A stretch of DNA of 64,000 nt from the NCBI GenBank assembly GCA_963573385.1, contig CAUYLG010034966.1, positions 1-64,000 on the forward strand. Reading direction: 5' to 3'. The stretch is from Cacajao melanocephalus. Its lineage: Eukaryota > Chordata > Mammalia > Primates > Pitheciidae. A model generated the notes under the pieces. That model saw only the letters and a list, made by a program, of their open reading frames with translations, ran no database searches and was not told the origin of the DNA. The translations under genes and the position numbers were made by a program. This document shows, piece after piece, positions 34,458 through 49,544 of the stretch (position 1 is its first letter; every line of letters starts with the position of its first letter).

Positions 34458-36649
34458 CTAAAGGGATCCCCTGGATGCGTGCAATGTTCCCACCACCCCA
34501 GGCTTCACTCTGATTGTCCCAAATGTCATCCTTCCATGTCACTCAGGTGAACTCGGGAGGAGGTCCTTCAGGAATTCTGCATGAGAAAACCATTCTGGCA
34601 TTCAGTGCTGCTACAGCTGGGGTCTGGATGGCTTTCAATCCTCTCTTCTACAGGAGCATGTCTTTGCATGGTGTCAAGGAAGCCAGAGCTGGCTAGCAGA
34701 TTCCCCTGAGCCTCATTTGCATCATAAGCCCTTGCCATTGTGAAACGGGAACCTAAAACAGAGTTGGATATTTAACTTTTTAAATATGTTTGTTCAGTTC
34801 AGATGAATAGGTGGAATAGTTCCATATTACAAAACATGCTTGGTTCCATATTGTCTGGATAGCAATCACTATGTATGGTGTACCTCGACCCCTTCTGGAG
34901 AGCATCTGTCACCTGCCACTGTCATAGCCTCCTGGCATAAGTCATCGTGATTACTTTGGAGATCTGCTATCCTTACCGCAGTGAACTGGACCAAAGATTG
35001 GTGTCTGGCATGAGGATGATCCAGAAGGGAGCCTGGAATTAGAGCTCCACTTAACATGAGTGCTTAATACAGATGACACAACGGCAGAAGCCCCCACATG
35101 CTCTGAATCGGGGTATTTGTGCTACATGTAGAGGCAGATAGTTGAGAAACACAGTGAAACCAGTGGACAGAATCCATGAGCCTCAGAGGATCTTAGCAAG
35201 CAGAAGCACACTGCAGAAAGAAGACCGACATGGATGTGTGCCGGTGAATCCCAGGTACCCAGAGCCATCACGGGCTCATGGGCAGGCGTTCAATTAATAT
35301 GTGTTTAAAGAATAATTTAAGAATAAGGAGATGTTTGGCTGCAGTAGCAGGAGACTAAGAAGCAGAGACATAGGGGAGCTCTTGACCATAATCTTAGACC
35401 TCAGTGTAGAAAGTGTCACCCAGTGCTGAGTGGATGACAAGGTCATTTGATTCCTAGAGGTCTCATGTACAATATGCTTGCCTGCCTGAGGCCAAGTTGG
35501 GCCACTGAAGGGGTTGTTTCCTGTTCTCTCTTTCTTACTTGTGTAATTTTAAAATAAAATGACAGTAACCTCAATACTCTGAAATGTCTCTTAAAACCCC
35601 CCAAAAGTCCACAAGACCTTATCAAGGTGGAAGGTAAGTAGAGACCTTGAACCTGGAGAGTTTTTTAAGCAAATGGAGGACCAGTGAAGCTGAGATGTGT
35701 ACCTGCCCCTTGGGTAAATACTTCTAGTTAGTAACTTGGATTAATAATGGGAGAAAATCTCTTACCAGGACTAAAAGCAAGAAAGAATATTGTTTGGATG
35801 CTTTTTTTCCCTCCCCTGCTCCAGCCACACTGTGCCTCTTGCCAGATAAAATACAAGAATTTCTGTACCTTCTCTTGCATGATATAAACAAGACCTAAGA
35901 TTTGATGAGTTCCATCTTAGATGAGACAGGGGACAGGCCACAGCTCTACCCAGCTCCATCCTGAATGAGTCAACATTAACTTGATCCACCCTATAATCAA
36001 AGCATGATTTATTCTGGAGCCCCGAACCCGCAGCAAAACATTAGATAACAACCAGCCTATTAATAAGAGATGAAAGTGTTATTTTTAGATTAGGTTAACC
36101 TGGAAAAAGGTTGACTCAATTTTGGCTTACTGAGACGACCAAGCTGTGTACATTAGTGGCTCATCTATTTATGTACTTAGCAGTGCTCAAATTAACAGGC
36201 GCATCATAACGCTGTGGTTTTCTGAAATGGGCGCAGGTGTTCCACAAAGGTAAGAGTCACCTCTGTGAACACATGCATTTCTCTTTCCTCTTAAAACATA
36301 CCTGAAATCTCCTCCAAATGCTGTGCAGACTCAGGCCTTAACAAACATTACAAATTCAACACCCGCTGCACTCCAACTACGCTTCACACTGAGTTAGCAT
36401 CTGCTCGTCCTTCTTTCCCATGTTCTTTGAGGGTGGGGACGTGGTAAACGCGGGCATGACACAGTGTAAGGATGACTGCTGCCGCCGGCTCTTATTGTAA
36501 GATTTTTAATTAAGAATTAATTTCTCAATTCCCCATGGGGCTTACAAAAGAACAAGGAAGAATAATGGGAGCATTTTATCAGAAAAAAACAAAAACTCTT
36601 TCTACTCTTTTAAAAAAAGTAATAGCCCTGAAAATTATGTAGATGAGAT
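34458..36649. other. Unique stretch
   Basis: A possible L2 tail lies near 35240-35320 ('gggcaggcgttcaattaata'). Otherwise no repeats, and frames are under 75 codons. The part at 36000-36250 is AT-rich non-repetitive sequence. Confidence 0.45.
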
Positions 36650-36720
36650 CGTGTGCCCATTTTACAGATAGAAAAATTGAAACCAGAAGGCTCATCATCA
36701 GAAAGCAACCTTCTATTGAT
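36650..36720 (+). mobile_element. MIR fragment
   Basis: Core 'gcccattttacagatagaaa' followed by 'aattgaaaccagaaggctca'. Confidence 0.6.
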
Positions 36721-36839
36721 TCTGGAATGAAAATCCAGTTTTTAAAATTTTAATTTCAGTACTCTAGCCTCGGTAATACCTGAGCAGGAAAAATGAGACC
36801 AAAGAAAAGGAATGGAACTTCCAACTCAAACTTCTTAAC

Positions 36840-37658
36840 ACAGAACTTCCGTTTCTGACTCTGATGGAGTAACTCGCATCAATCCAATCATCTTGTCCTA
36901 CATCTTAACTACAAAAGCTGCACAAAATACAAAACGAGCTGTTGAAAGACAACAGAGAATAACCAAGTCAGCCCGTGCTGGAGGGGTAATGATCCCAGAG
37001 CAAAAGGCCCCGCAGGGTAGTTCAACATCATTCCTTGCTTCTCTCCTTCAAGCATCTGCTACTTCCCAAACAACACAACACAAAGCCAGAGACTTACTGA
37101 GTGTTCAGGAGGCTTCACTCCAAAACCTGGAGTCTGGGACTACTGAGGCATCAGAACTGGAGAAGCAAAGAATTTGGAGAAAAAGAAACCACAAATAAAT
37201 GAACACATAGACTGAAAAACATAAGACACCCTCATAAAGTCTAATGGACATGTAATTAGAATTCCAGGAAAAAGGGGCTCAGGAATAAAGGGGCACAAAC
37301 AATACTTACAGAGAGGCACTGGCCAGAAATTTCCCCAAAATGCTTACAACATTAATCCACAGATCTAAGAAGCTCTACAAGATTGAAGGAGAATAAATTC
37401 AGAAGGCAAAAAATACACACTGAGATACATCAGAGTGACATCTTGCTGAAAACCTCATGGGCACAACATGCTGAAAATAAAAAACACAGGGGAATCTTCA
37501 AAACAGCTGATGGTGAGGGCTGGAGGTAGCCGGGGGAGGACACCTCATACTCAAAGGAGCAACAATTACACGGATAGCTCATCTTTCAGAAAAAACGGCG
37601 GAATCTAGAAGATAATGGGATGGCATCTTTAAAATGCTGAAAATAATTGCCAAATTCT
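36840..37658 (+). mobile_element. L1 5' region relic (old L1M type), left of a nested Alu
   Basis: The stretch runs from an L1-like 5' start ('gatggagtaactcgcatcaa', 'ctacaaaagctgcacaaaat') to 'aatttccccaaaatgct', 'ttaatccacagatctaagaa' and 'atcagagtgacatcttgctg'. A 101-codon frame at 36893-37198 is a product of this relic. The element resumes after the Alu at 37873. Confidence 0.72.
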
Positions 37659-37872
37659 TCTTTTTTTCTTTAATGAGACAGAATCTTGCTCTGCTGCACA
37701 GGTTGGAGTGCAGTGGCACAATCTTGGCTCACTGCAACTTCCATCTCCTTGGTTCAAGTCATTCTCCTGACTCAACTCTCAGAGTACTGGGATTACAGGC
37801 ACCCACTACGACACACAGCTAATTTTTGTATTTTTAGTAGAGACCAGATTTTGCCAGGTTGGCCAGGCTGGT
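37659..37872 (-). mobile_element. Alu, antisense, 5' truncated, with 10-bp target-site duplication
   Basis: Reverse-complement Alu from a T-rich tail to 'ccaggttggccaggctggt'. The Alu 5' third is absent. 'gccaaattct' flanks both sides (37649-37658 and 37873-37882), a clean duplication. The divergence suggests an older Alu. Confidence 0.93.
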
Positions 37873-37920
37873 GCCAAATTCTAGATCTGGAAAAATATAA
37901 AGTGAAGGCCAAATAATGCA
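37873..37920 (+). mobile_element. L1 relic, continuation after the Alu
   Basis: It starts with the second copy of 'gccaaattct' and continues 'agatctggaaaaatataaag', 'tgaaggccaaataatgc', in register with the L1 segment before the Alu. Confidence 0.6.
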
Positions 37921-38566
37921 TTTTAGTCAAATGTACTGATAGAGAGTTTAGCAGACAAAGTTGTCAATGTACATTAAAAGCATTATTTGTGTCATACATT
38001 TTTCTGCTAATGCACATGCCCTTTTCCACTAGGTTACAGACCTGCAAGGAAATAGACAAGAAACAGTAAATTAGTTTTAAGAACCATCAACCAATGCCTC
38101 TCAGGTTTTTCCTTGTTCCAATTCACAGCTTTCAGCCAACTTTAGCTTTGTCTTCAAAATATAAAATGCAGTGCCTAAGAACTGTCTCTACGTAACAAAA
38201 CTTCTTGGCTAATTTGGAAACATGAGAAAAACTAATTTAAGTATTTTACCTGGCACCACGCAGCAGCTGAAGAAGGAAGAGGGACAGGCCTTGCCCTCCC
38301 CTCTGCATCGTGTTCCTAATTACATTCCTGATTACACTCCTGAATCCCGTGTGGGACAGAGATGGACCAAGGTGAGGTGTGGAGCTGTGGGGAGGCATGA
38401 ATAATTTTTCAGATACTGACTGGCGAGGCATATGTTGAGACTGTGTCTAACAATATAATCAGCACCTTTCTTAATAAAGTTTGTGGAGTGTAAAAAAAGA
38501 TCACGGGTTTGGGCTTCAAATCTATTTTTCAGATCACTCTCTGAATCCATCAGTTTCAGGTGGTTG
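37921..38566. other. Unique stretch
   Basis: Opposed 60-70 codon frames at 38222-38550 only. No repeat recognised. Confidence 0.45.
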
Positions 38567-39083
<517 letters not shown>

Positions 39084-39114
39084 CCTTAGAAGATTTTTGT
39101 GGAGATGGAATCAC

Positions 39115-39250
39115 TGTATTTTTTTCCCATTTTTTAGATGAGAATACTGGTACCTGTATCAAAGACTTGTGAAGATTAATTGAGATAATGAATACATGCC
39201 CAGGACAGTGCATGACTCCAAGTTGACACTGAAAATAGTAGGCATTATTT
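39115..39250 (+). mobile_element. MIR fragment
   Basis: 'cccattttttagatgagaat', 'gaagattaattgagataatg', 'cccaggacagtgcatgac' and 'ctgaaaatagtaggcattat' follow the MIR 3' part. Confidence 0.65.
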
Positions 39251-40014
39251 TTATTATATGTCACTCCAAGTAGAAGGAAAGTACTGAATGACAAAGCATT
39301 CAGTGGGAAATAATAATGGCTAAGTCCACTGTCACTCAGAATGGTGAGGAATATGGCTGGGTACTAACAAAAGCATTATGTTATTTACACATGCCGATTT
39401 CCCTATTTTGCGGGCTGGGAAATTTGGTTGCTTTAGAGATAAGATGGTTATTAGACATCAGTGAAAATAAACACACTGTGAGAATTTATAGGAAAACACA
39501 TTTAATTAAGTGCCATCTGAGCCACCCACACTGTGAACAAGGATTCTGGCAACAAAGGGTTACTGTTGCCAAGTTCCTGCCAAGAGTTATTTTCCTAAGT
39601 TAGCGTGTTGGTGATGGTGGTGGTGGCAGTGTTTTTTCTGCCCAAAACCTAAACAAAGAATTCCCGATGGGATCATGGAATGAGAAAGCCTCATCACCAT
39701 AGACAAAAAGTCTCTCAAAGTCCAAAGAAGATTGGGAAATCCTTTAAAAATATTGCATTTGGATGGAGGAAGGGGGTGGGTACCACAGGAAATGTAAAGT
39801 AGGAAATAATGGCTATTAAACCTTAGGGTAAATTCTTTGAGGATATTAACTCATTTCTTAACACTTAGAATGTGCTTACCTCCACCCGCAGGGAAGAACA
39901 CCAGTGCAAGGCCTGTGCAAAGTACAAGGTTCTCACTAAGCACTAGCTGAACTGAGCAAACTGACCCCCAGAGCAGAGAGTAAGTACACAGAAATGACAT
40001 CAACAATAACCAAC
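39251..40014. other. Unique stretch
   Basis: A small (GGT)n-like run 'ggtgatggtggtggtggcag' lies near 39610. There are no genes and no recognisable transposon. Confidence 0.45.
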
Positions 40015-40250
40015 TCATGAAGCATTTCTGCATGTTTCCGTCTCTGTGCTAAGCACTTCATGTGTATCATCAGATTTAACGCTGCAACACCCCCATGACA
40101 ACCTCATTTCATCCTCGATTTTTAGCTGTGGAAATTCAGTCTCAGAGAGGTTAAAGCCTATGCCTGTCATCACAGAGCTAGTCAGACACAGAGCTAGGAT
40201 CAACTCGGATCCGTCTGACTTCTACCGTCTTATTCTACCACTGCACTGAG
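40015..40250 (+). mobile_element. MIR, nearly full length
   Basis: MIR landmarks in order: 'tgtgctaagcacttcatgtg', 'aacgctgcaacacccccatg', 'ctgtggaaattcagtctcag', 'agaggttaaagcctatgcct', 'acagagctagtcagacacag' and 'ctcggatccgtctgacttct'. Confidence 0.85.
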
Positions 40251-40899
40251 AAACGTGAGCAAAGTCCTGAAAACTCCACCATCACCTCAATAGGTTACTA
40301 AAACAATCAGTGTGTAAGATTAAGCTTGGCCAACAGAGGAATTCTGACCAATATGAAGCTACAGTTAAGAAACTCAGGAAGATACGTACTGTGTTGGGAA
40401 ACCACAGGACATTCTATGTAACAAAGTTCAATGTTATGGGGTTAAAAATAAAGCATGCAACAAGCCGGTGAGGGCCACATGTGTAACGGAGCCTCCCCAT
40501 TTCCACTAGAGGAGCCGAGTGTGCAGGGATGTGGTGCAGCGCCTCATGCAGCCTTACGCGCGGATGCGTTTGCACACCGTTGTTTTCTCCTTAGGTAGTA
40601 GAAAAACATGCAGACAGGCAAGTTTAAAGGATAAATGTAAACATTGTTTAATTGTTAAATATTCTTATAGCTATCAGATGTATGACAAAGACAGACAATG
40701 CCAGAGGTCATGTTTTCTTAACTCTTTGGAAAAAGGAACTGCTACAGTAAAGATCCGGAAAGCATCTAATTATCGGCTGACCCATGAGAGTGACTGCCTC
40801 CACCCCAGGTGTCCAGCATCCTTTAGCCTCATCCTTTATAAGCTGAAGACTGCTATATCACTCCCAAGTCTCTACTGAGCTGCAAAACCATATATCCAA
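40251..40899. other. Unique stretch
   Basis: A plus-strand 119-codon frame at 40519-40878 follows a small CpG-containing patch ('cttacgcgcggatgcg', about 40550). It has no recognisable domain and no start or splice context that would mark it as a gene. Confidence 0.45.
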
Positions 40900-41168
40900 T
40901 TAGCTTTTAGATGGCTCTAGCTACATGTCACAAAAAGTTCAAATTCAATATATCAAAAATATCCAAAATTGAGCTCATAATCTTGTAGTCCAGATACATT
41001 CTTTCTTTGGTATCCCCTATTCCACTGAATAGCCCAGGTATTCTTACAGCCATTCATGCTAGAGACCCAAGGGTCAACTCGGACTTGGACTCTCCTCTAT
41101 CTGCTTCTCTCTACAACTGAGTTCCCTCAGATTTGTCTTTGCATATTTCCTGATTTCATCTTTCTCCT

Positions 41169-41203
<35 letters not shown>

Positions 41204-41810
41204 TCAACCAGCAGTGGTGTCTTTAGTTCATCACTATTTCTCATCTGAGTTAAACCAAGAAAACCAAGTTCCCCAGTTATTCTCCCTCTAGTCTTGTTCC
41301 AATATAATCCATTTTCCACGCTGCCTCCAGAATGGTCTTTTTGAAATCTAATCTGGTCCTTTCACCCCATTGACTCTAGACACTTCTGTATAAAGTCCAA
41401 AAGTCTTCACATGCCATACAAGATCCTTCCCACCTCTCCATTTGTGACCCCTGTCCTTCCTACCCTGTGCCTCCACAATCTAATTAAAGCAAACGCCACA
41501 CTTCATCTCAAATGGCCTTCACTCTCATCTCTGTGCTTATTCTCCCATACCTGTCACACTCTTTCCCTGCTACCCCCTCCACACTCCTATCCATGGTAAG
41601 GTCTCTTCCAGGATATGTGGACTCGGCCCTCATCACCTTCTAGTGGCATGCCGTGCCCCTCTGTCGTGGTTCTTACCATATTGTGTTGTGATCATCTTCA
41701 AAGCTAGCATCCCAAAAAACAGACATGGATTACTCATCTTTGTAACTATTACCTAGTAGAGTCCATGCCATAATAGGTGGTTAATAAAAGTTTGTGGAAT
41801 GAATGAATCT
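40900..41810 (+). mobile_element. L2, long 3' portion
   Basis: A long L2-type series: 'actcggacttggactctcct', 'gctgcctccagaatggtctt', 'ctgtataaagtccaaaagtc', 'catgccatacaagatccttc', 'ttactcatctttgtaactat' and the tail 'tttgtggaatgaatgaatc'. A (TC)n microsatellite lies within it. The leftmost 250 bases are the least certain. Confidence 0.72.
41171..41201. repeat. (TC)n microsatellite
   Basis: About 15 uninterrupted TC units lie within the L2 copy. Confidence 0.95.
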
Positions 41811-42224
41811 AGAAAAGAAAAAAGGAAAGCAAAAAGGGACACCATATGTTGGGGAGAGTTTATTTATAGGTACATTTAACAATTGTGAGGCATAGATGAT
41901 CTATTACATTTTCAGAGTTTGAGACTTCAACAGGGAACTAAGAAGAATAAAGGGAAGCCTGATCTTAAAGATTTAAATAATGTAAGGATCATAGCTGAAA
42001 TATTTAATTGCCTAAAGGGACAAATATATTCATCAACTGAAGTGTAAACTAATCCATAAATATCCCAGGTCTAATACTGTCTGGCATAAAGCCTTGGAAG
42101 AAATGAACATACCCTGCACTGCGCTCTGGTGGTAACCCTTGACAAAAAGTGACACCAGCCTACTGGAACTTTCCTCCATGCAGAACAATTTCAGCCGCAA
42201 AAGAAGCAGTGGTAAAAATAATAA
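41811..42224. other. Unique stretch
   Basis: AT-rich single-copy-looking DNA between the L2 and the tetranucleotide repeat. No frame or repeat recognised. Confidence 0.45.
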
Positions 42225-42450
42225 TCATGAAAGATAAATACATAATGGAAAAATGGATGGATGGATAGAGAGAGATAAGATAGAATAAATACATGATTGA
42301 TAAATAGATGATGGATAGATAAGTGATGCATAGGTGATAGGTAGATTAAATAGATAATAGATTAGATAGGTAGATAGATTAAATAGATAATAAATGATGG
42401 CTAGGTAGGTGATATATAGATAGATGATTGATAGATAGATAGATAGATAG

Positions 42451-42481
<31 letters not shown>

Positions 42482-42503
42482 CATAGACAGACAGACAGAC
42501 AGG
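42225..42503. repeat. Compound GATA / CATA / GACA microsatellite
   Basis: An irregular 'gatagat/aatagat' region (42235-42429) leads into six uninterrupted GATA units (42430-42453), six CATA units (42454-42477), a short interruption and four GACA units (42486-42501). Frames read through it on the minus strand are Tyr/Ile/Leu/Ser repeats caused by the motif. Confidence 0.95.
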
Positions 42504-42899
42504 CTAGCCATAGCTCTTTTGCTGGTGAAGCTGCAGTGGCAGAGCACTGTTGCCAAAACAAATGCAGGCAAAACATGTGGCCATTTGGAAGGTGGAAACC
42601 AATGGACTGTCAGTGGGATCAGCTAAAAGTGGGTCTGATCCCACAGAGGGGAGATGTCTGTAGAGGACCAGCCACCTTGTGCAAAAGCTGGGAAGAATGA
42701 GAGGAAAAACTAGACTGGAACCAAACAAGCGATGAGAAAAACAGAAGATGGTAAAGATGAGGATCTAAGGTAATAGCAGCAAAGATGTTGACCATTAGCA
42801 AAACCAGAGCAGAGAGAAAAGATATATTCACACTGAAATTAGAGAAGAGAATGCTGCATTAGTTCCAGAGACACAGATGTGGAAACAGCCCAACACTCA
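42504..42899. other. Unique or unassigned stretch
   Basis: No repeat identified. The sequence may belong to an unrecognised part of the L1 5' region that follows. Confidence 0.4.
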
Positions 42900-43993
42900 G
42901 GACTTGCAGTTCTCGCCATGATGAAGTAACAGGGATCAGATTCACCCTCTTACCTTAAACGACAGCAACAAATGGAAACCATTTTAAATAATTTCAGACA
43001 CTAGACAAGAGGCAGCACAGGACAGTGATACCTGCGAAAAGGGGAACAAACAAGGTGAGCCCTGAGATGCTCTGGCTTATCAGGTGAGAGTGTTTTCAGT
43101 TAAGTGATGGTGAAGAAAGACAGAGCCTAAACAAAGCCTTGTGGTTTGTGGACACAGGTGAGAATTCAGGGATGTCATGCTGGCTAACCCTGCAGAGGAG
43201 AGTAATGGAGAAAAGAGAGCTTCACAGGGAAGAGAGCTGCACAGAGAGACCTGCACGGAAGGAGACCCTGGACATGGAAAGGGGGTTCCCCTACTCTTCA
43301 GCTGAGTACTGGTCAGCGCAGGGATGAGAAGAAGCCTCACGAAGAGTGAGCAGGAATACTCCCTGAGCTACACGGGACAAGGAATGTTGATGTTCCCATA
43401 GCCAGAATGGAGAAACCTTGAAATACATGGGGCATTGCGTATCCTCAAAAAGGAAAAAGTACCCCTAGACCAGATTCTTTTGTGGTTCATAAGTGCAATT
43501 GGGTTTTTTGCTCATGTCTGAGATGTGCCTTTCTCAAACCTTGTTATGACATCAGCACCTCATCCATCTGACATGGGAAAAAAAACCATCCCTGCACCAA
43601 AGGCTGCTCTGGTTCCATCTAACCACACTTGAAAGCAAACTTCAAAAACATCAACTGATTCCAAGCAACTTAACTGTGTCCCAGAACAAAGGCCAAGAAT
43701 ATTTAAAAGAATACAAAAATATCTGACATCCAACAAGATAAAAATTACATCTTGCCATCCACCCATAAATTACCAGACATGCAAAGTAGCCTGGGAACAT
43801 AATGGATAATGAGTGGGAGGGAAACTGATCAACATAAACCGATCCAGAAATGACATAGATGAAGGAGTTAGCAGGCAAGGGCGTCAAAACAGTTATAACT
43901 ACATTCCATATGTTCAAGAAGGTGGAGAAAAATGTGAGCATATTAAAGATATAAAAAGATATTTAAAAACAGCCTTAAAGTTGAGAGAGGAAA
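42900..43993 (+). mobile_element. L1 5' region relic (old L1M type)
   Basis: It begins like an L1 5' UTR ('cgccatgatgaagtaacagg', 'aaacgacagcaacaaatgga') and ends with 'aaccgatccagaaatgacat', 'gttagcaggcaagggcgtca' and 'cattccatatgttcaagaag', just before ORF1. It is truncated at the right by the Alu. The same part of L1 is present at 36840-37920. Confidence 0.75.
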
Positions 43994-46755
<2,762 letters not shown>

Positions 46756-46760
46756 GTGAC

Positions 46761-47101
46761 TGATATGGTTTGGCTGTGTCCCAACCCAAATCTCATCTTG
46801 AACTGTAATCCCCACAAGTCATGGAAAGGACCCGGTGGGAGGTAATCGAATCATTAGGGCAGTTTTCCCCATGCTGTTCTTGTGATAATGAGAGTTTTCA
46901 TGAGATCTGATGGCTTTATAAGCATCGGGCATTTCCCTGCTTGCATTCCTTCTCTCTCCTGCCACCCTGTGAAGAGGTGCCTTCTGCCATGATTGTAAGT
47001 TTCCTCAGCCATGCAGAACTGTGAGTAAATTAACCTCTTTTCTTTATAAATTACCCAGACTTGAGTATTTCTTCATAGCAGCATGAGAACATATGAATAC
47101 A
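46761..47101 (+). mobile_element. Solo MaLR LTR (MST/THE1 type) with perfect duplication
   Basis: It starts 'tgatatggtttggctgtgtc' and ends 'gaacatatgaataca'. Landmarks are 'aggacccggtgggaggtaat' and 'gagatctgatggctttataa'. 'gtgac' lies directly on both sides (46756-46760 and 47102-47106), so the edges are exact. No internal region is present; recombination between two LTRs would leave this. Confidence 0.95.
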
Positions 47102-47220
47102 GTGACCAGTTATGGATAAGAAGTGCCCGACTGCACAATCTTATCAATTTCATAACACCAGGTCTCACAGAAATGGTATGGAGATGTCTCAAGATCAAAT
47201 CAGAAAATCATGACTCCATG

Positions 47221-47372
47221 AGGAGCGAGGCACAGTGACTCCCACCTGTAATCCCAGCTACTCAGGAGGCTGAGCAGGAGGATCACTTGAGCCCAGGGAT
47301 TGAAGGCTACAGTGAGCTATGATCATACTACTGCCCTCCAATCTGAGTGATAAAAGGAGACCCCCATTTCTT
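47221..47372 (+). mobile_element. Alu right-monomer-like fossil (FRAM type)
   Basis: A single unit from 'gaggcacagtgactcccacc' through 'tgtaatcccagctactcagg' and 'aggctacagtgagctatgat' to 'ctgagtgataaaaggagacc'. It is more diverged than the dimeric Alus here and is followed by a short TA run. Confidence 0.78.
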
Positions 47373-48024
47373 ATATATATATATGAGGGTAGAGATCTTT
47401 ATTTTGTTCGTGAACTTATCCAACAAGCATGTAGAATAATCTAGCTTATAGTACCTGCTCTGTAAACATATGTTGAAAATTAATTGTATATGCTACTTCC
47501 CTAAACATTATTTTCTAATTATCTTCCCAAATAGGTAGTTAGATGAAAATCAGCTGTCTCTTGTACCATTCTACATTTAGAAGGAATCAAAGGTATGCTA
47601 TAAGGAATGGGGAGTGTAACTAGTTTGAAGGAAGAAAGTAAGCAATGTTTTCAGTGTTTGTGGATGGATATATAGACATCCTGTCCCCCTTGGAGTCATT
47701 GGGAATTTGGCATCGTTTCCCAGAGCCAATAACTTGTCCTGTTGAGAAGCTTCTTCCTTGCTTCATCAGCCACTTAACAACTCCTCTGCTCAGAAGTCAT
47801 GCTCCCTTTCATCCAATCCTGATGAGGTTGTTTCCTGCCTGGCTGAACCAGGGGCTTAGCCGAAAGTAAGCTGGCCAAGATTTAACCAGGATAAGACTGA
47901 AGCTGGGTGCCTGAACTGAGGATACAGGAGTGACCTCTTCCATGTACAGATGGGATGCATTTATCCCTTGCCATTGACAGTGACAGCATTAGGTCAGGAT
48001 GGAAGCAAGGTGTAAGGACAGAAC
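47373..48024. other. Unique stretch
   Basis: A short (TA)n run opens it (47374-47384). A 74-codon plus-strand frame (47645-47869) has no motif. Confidence 0.45.
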
Positions 48025-48210
48025 TGTGGGCTGGAAACCAGGACACCTGGGTGCCAGTGTTGGCTTCTGCAATATATACCTGGAGCTATTAGGAGGATCA
48101 AAGCTTTGCGCAGGGGCGAGCAGGGGATCTGAGGGAAGTTTTATTTTCCTCATCTGGAAAATGATGAGGTTGGAATTGATCATCTCCAAGGTCCTTTCAG
48201 CTCTAATTTA
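48025..48210 (+). mobile_element. MIR-like element
   Basis: 'gtgggctggaaaccaggaca', 'ttttcctcatctggaaaatg', 'atgaggttggaattgatcat' and 'ctccaaggtcctttcagctc' follow a MIR/MIR3-like order. Confidence 0.65.
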
Positions 48211-48761
48211 ATGTTGCTCCAGGCATCTCTGAGGATTTCTGAAATAGCCTGGATACCATCTGTGCTGGTGTGGATGGAAGTTGCTACCTCTTCTTCCAAA
48301 TGCTGGCCGAGGTGACTCTCCGGTGTGGATTAGCCAGAACCACAATTGGTGAAGAAGCTGAGGCTGAGTGCTGATGGCAGATGCCAAGAAAATGCGACGC
48401 AACCTGTCCGCAACACTGTTGAAGACGCTTAGCCCAGCCATGCCTGCCGGTGTCCAGAGAGGGCCTGGGTGCCAGGCTGCCGTTGAGCACCGGAGAGGAG
48501 CCTCCACAGCACGGTGCATCTGCAGGGAATAGGAAGTCACAAAAGTCTTCAAAAACACCTGGAAGGATTTGGGTTAGCCAACCAAGCACTAGGTGGTTTA
48601 TTTATGGGACAGGAAAGTATATGGATGAGCCAGGGCCTTGGGAGACATCCACTCCAAAGTGAGCCCGAATTAAAGACCATCTGGAAGAGCAGCTAAGAGC
48701 ACTCTGATGAACGAAGGAAGAGAAGGCATGCCCCTCAGACACCAACTCATATTAGAAAGGT
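48211..48761. other. Unique stretch with moderately high GC
   Basis: Overlapping frames of 60-116 codons run on both strands at 48208-48696 with no domain. Several CpGs are present but too few for an island. Confidence 0.45.
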
Positions 48762-49235
48762 ACAGGGGTCAGGATGGCGTGATACTGGAGTGAGAATCAA
48801 TAATAAATCAATTGAACAGAATAAAGTAGAAGATCAGACCCAAATACATAGAAATATAAATAAAAATGATTGCTACACATACAATAAAAGTTTGATTTTA
48901 ATATTAGAAGGGAAAATAGATTCCTTAGTAAAAGGCTCTATTCCTAACTTACACCATACACCAAAATAAATTTCAAATAGATTGCAGAGTGGCACACTGA
49001 AAATTACCAATACAAGAATTTGAAAGCAATATAACTACATACTTAGTTAATCCCTGTCAAGGGACAGTGTTTCTAAGTATATGCACAAAAGAAGATATAA
49101 TAAAGGAAAGGCTGCTATGTAGAACTATAAGAAAATAAGAAATTCTCTCTATAAAAAGGAGCATTAATTAAAAGATGAACAATAAACCAGGAGGAGAGAA
49201 GTTAAAACAATTTGACAGGCAAGTGGTTAATACTA
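48762..49235 (+). mobile_element. L1 ORF2 3' segment (old L1M type)
   Basis: 'gatggcgtgatactggagtg', 'ttgaacagaataaagtagaa', 'caccatacaccaaaataaat', 'ttcaaatagattgcagagtg' and 'ggagagaagttaaaacaatt' follow the ORF2 C-terminal half in order, heavily decayed. Confidence 0.75.
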
Positions 49236-49264
49236 CGTAAGGGGCTTTTAACAAGTTGGTCTGC

Positions 49265-49440
49265 CTATTACTAGCTATGTGACTTTGGATAGGTCATTTA
49301 ATTTCACAAACTTCTGTCATTTTAATGGGGATAATAATCAAATATATTTCAGAGGACTGCAAGGATTAGAAAAGAAAATACATGAAAACAAGCACAGTAA
49401 AGGCTTACTAAATGTTGGCTGTCGTTATTATCACAAGTAT
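49265..49440 (+). mobile_element. MIR between two L1 segments
   Basis: 'attactagctatgtgacttt', 'ggataggtcatttaatttca', 'tttaatggggataataatca' and 'gcttactaaatgttggctgt' show a MIR. MIRs are usually older than these L1s, so an L1 may have inserted beside it, or the two L1 segments may be independent. Confidence 0.75.
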
Positions 49441-49544
49441 TATTATATCATTCATTAGTATAATAAAAGAATAAATAATTATATTTATATTTATATATAA
49501 TAAATACATTATTATTACTAAATACCACAAGGGAATTAGGAACG

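Noticed and set aside
42225..42576. Tyr/Ile/Ser-rich frames with membrane-like look
   Set aside because: They come from the GATA/CATA/GACA microsatellite; hydrophobicity is a composition effect.
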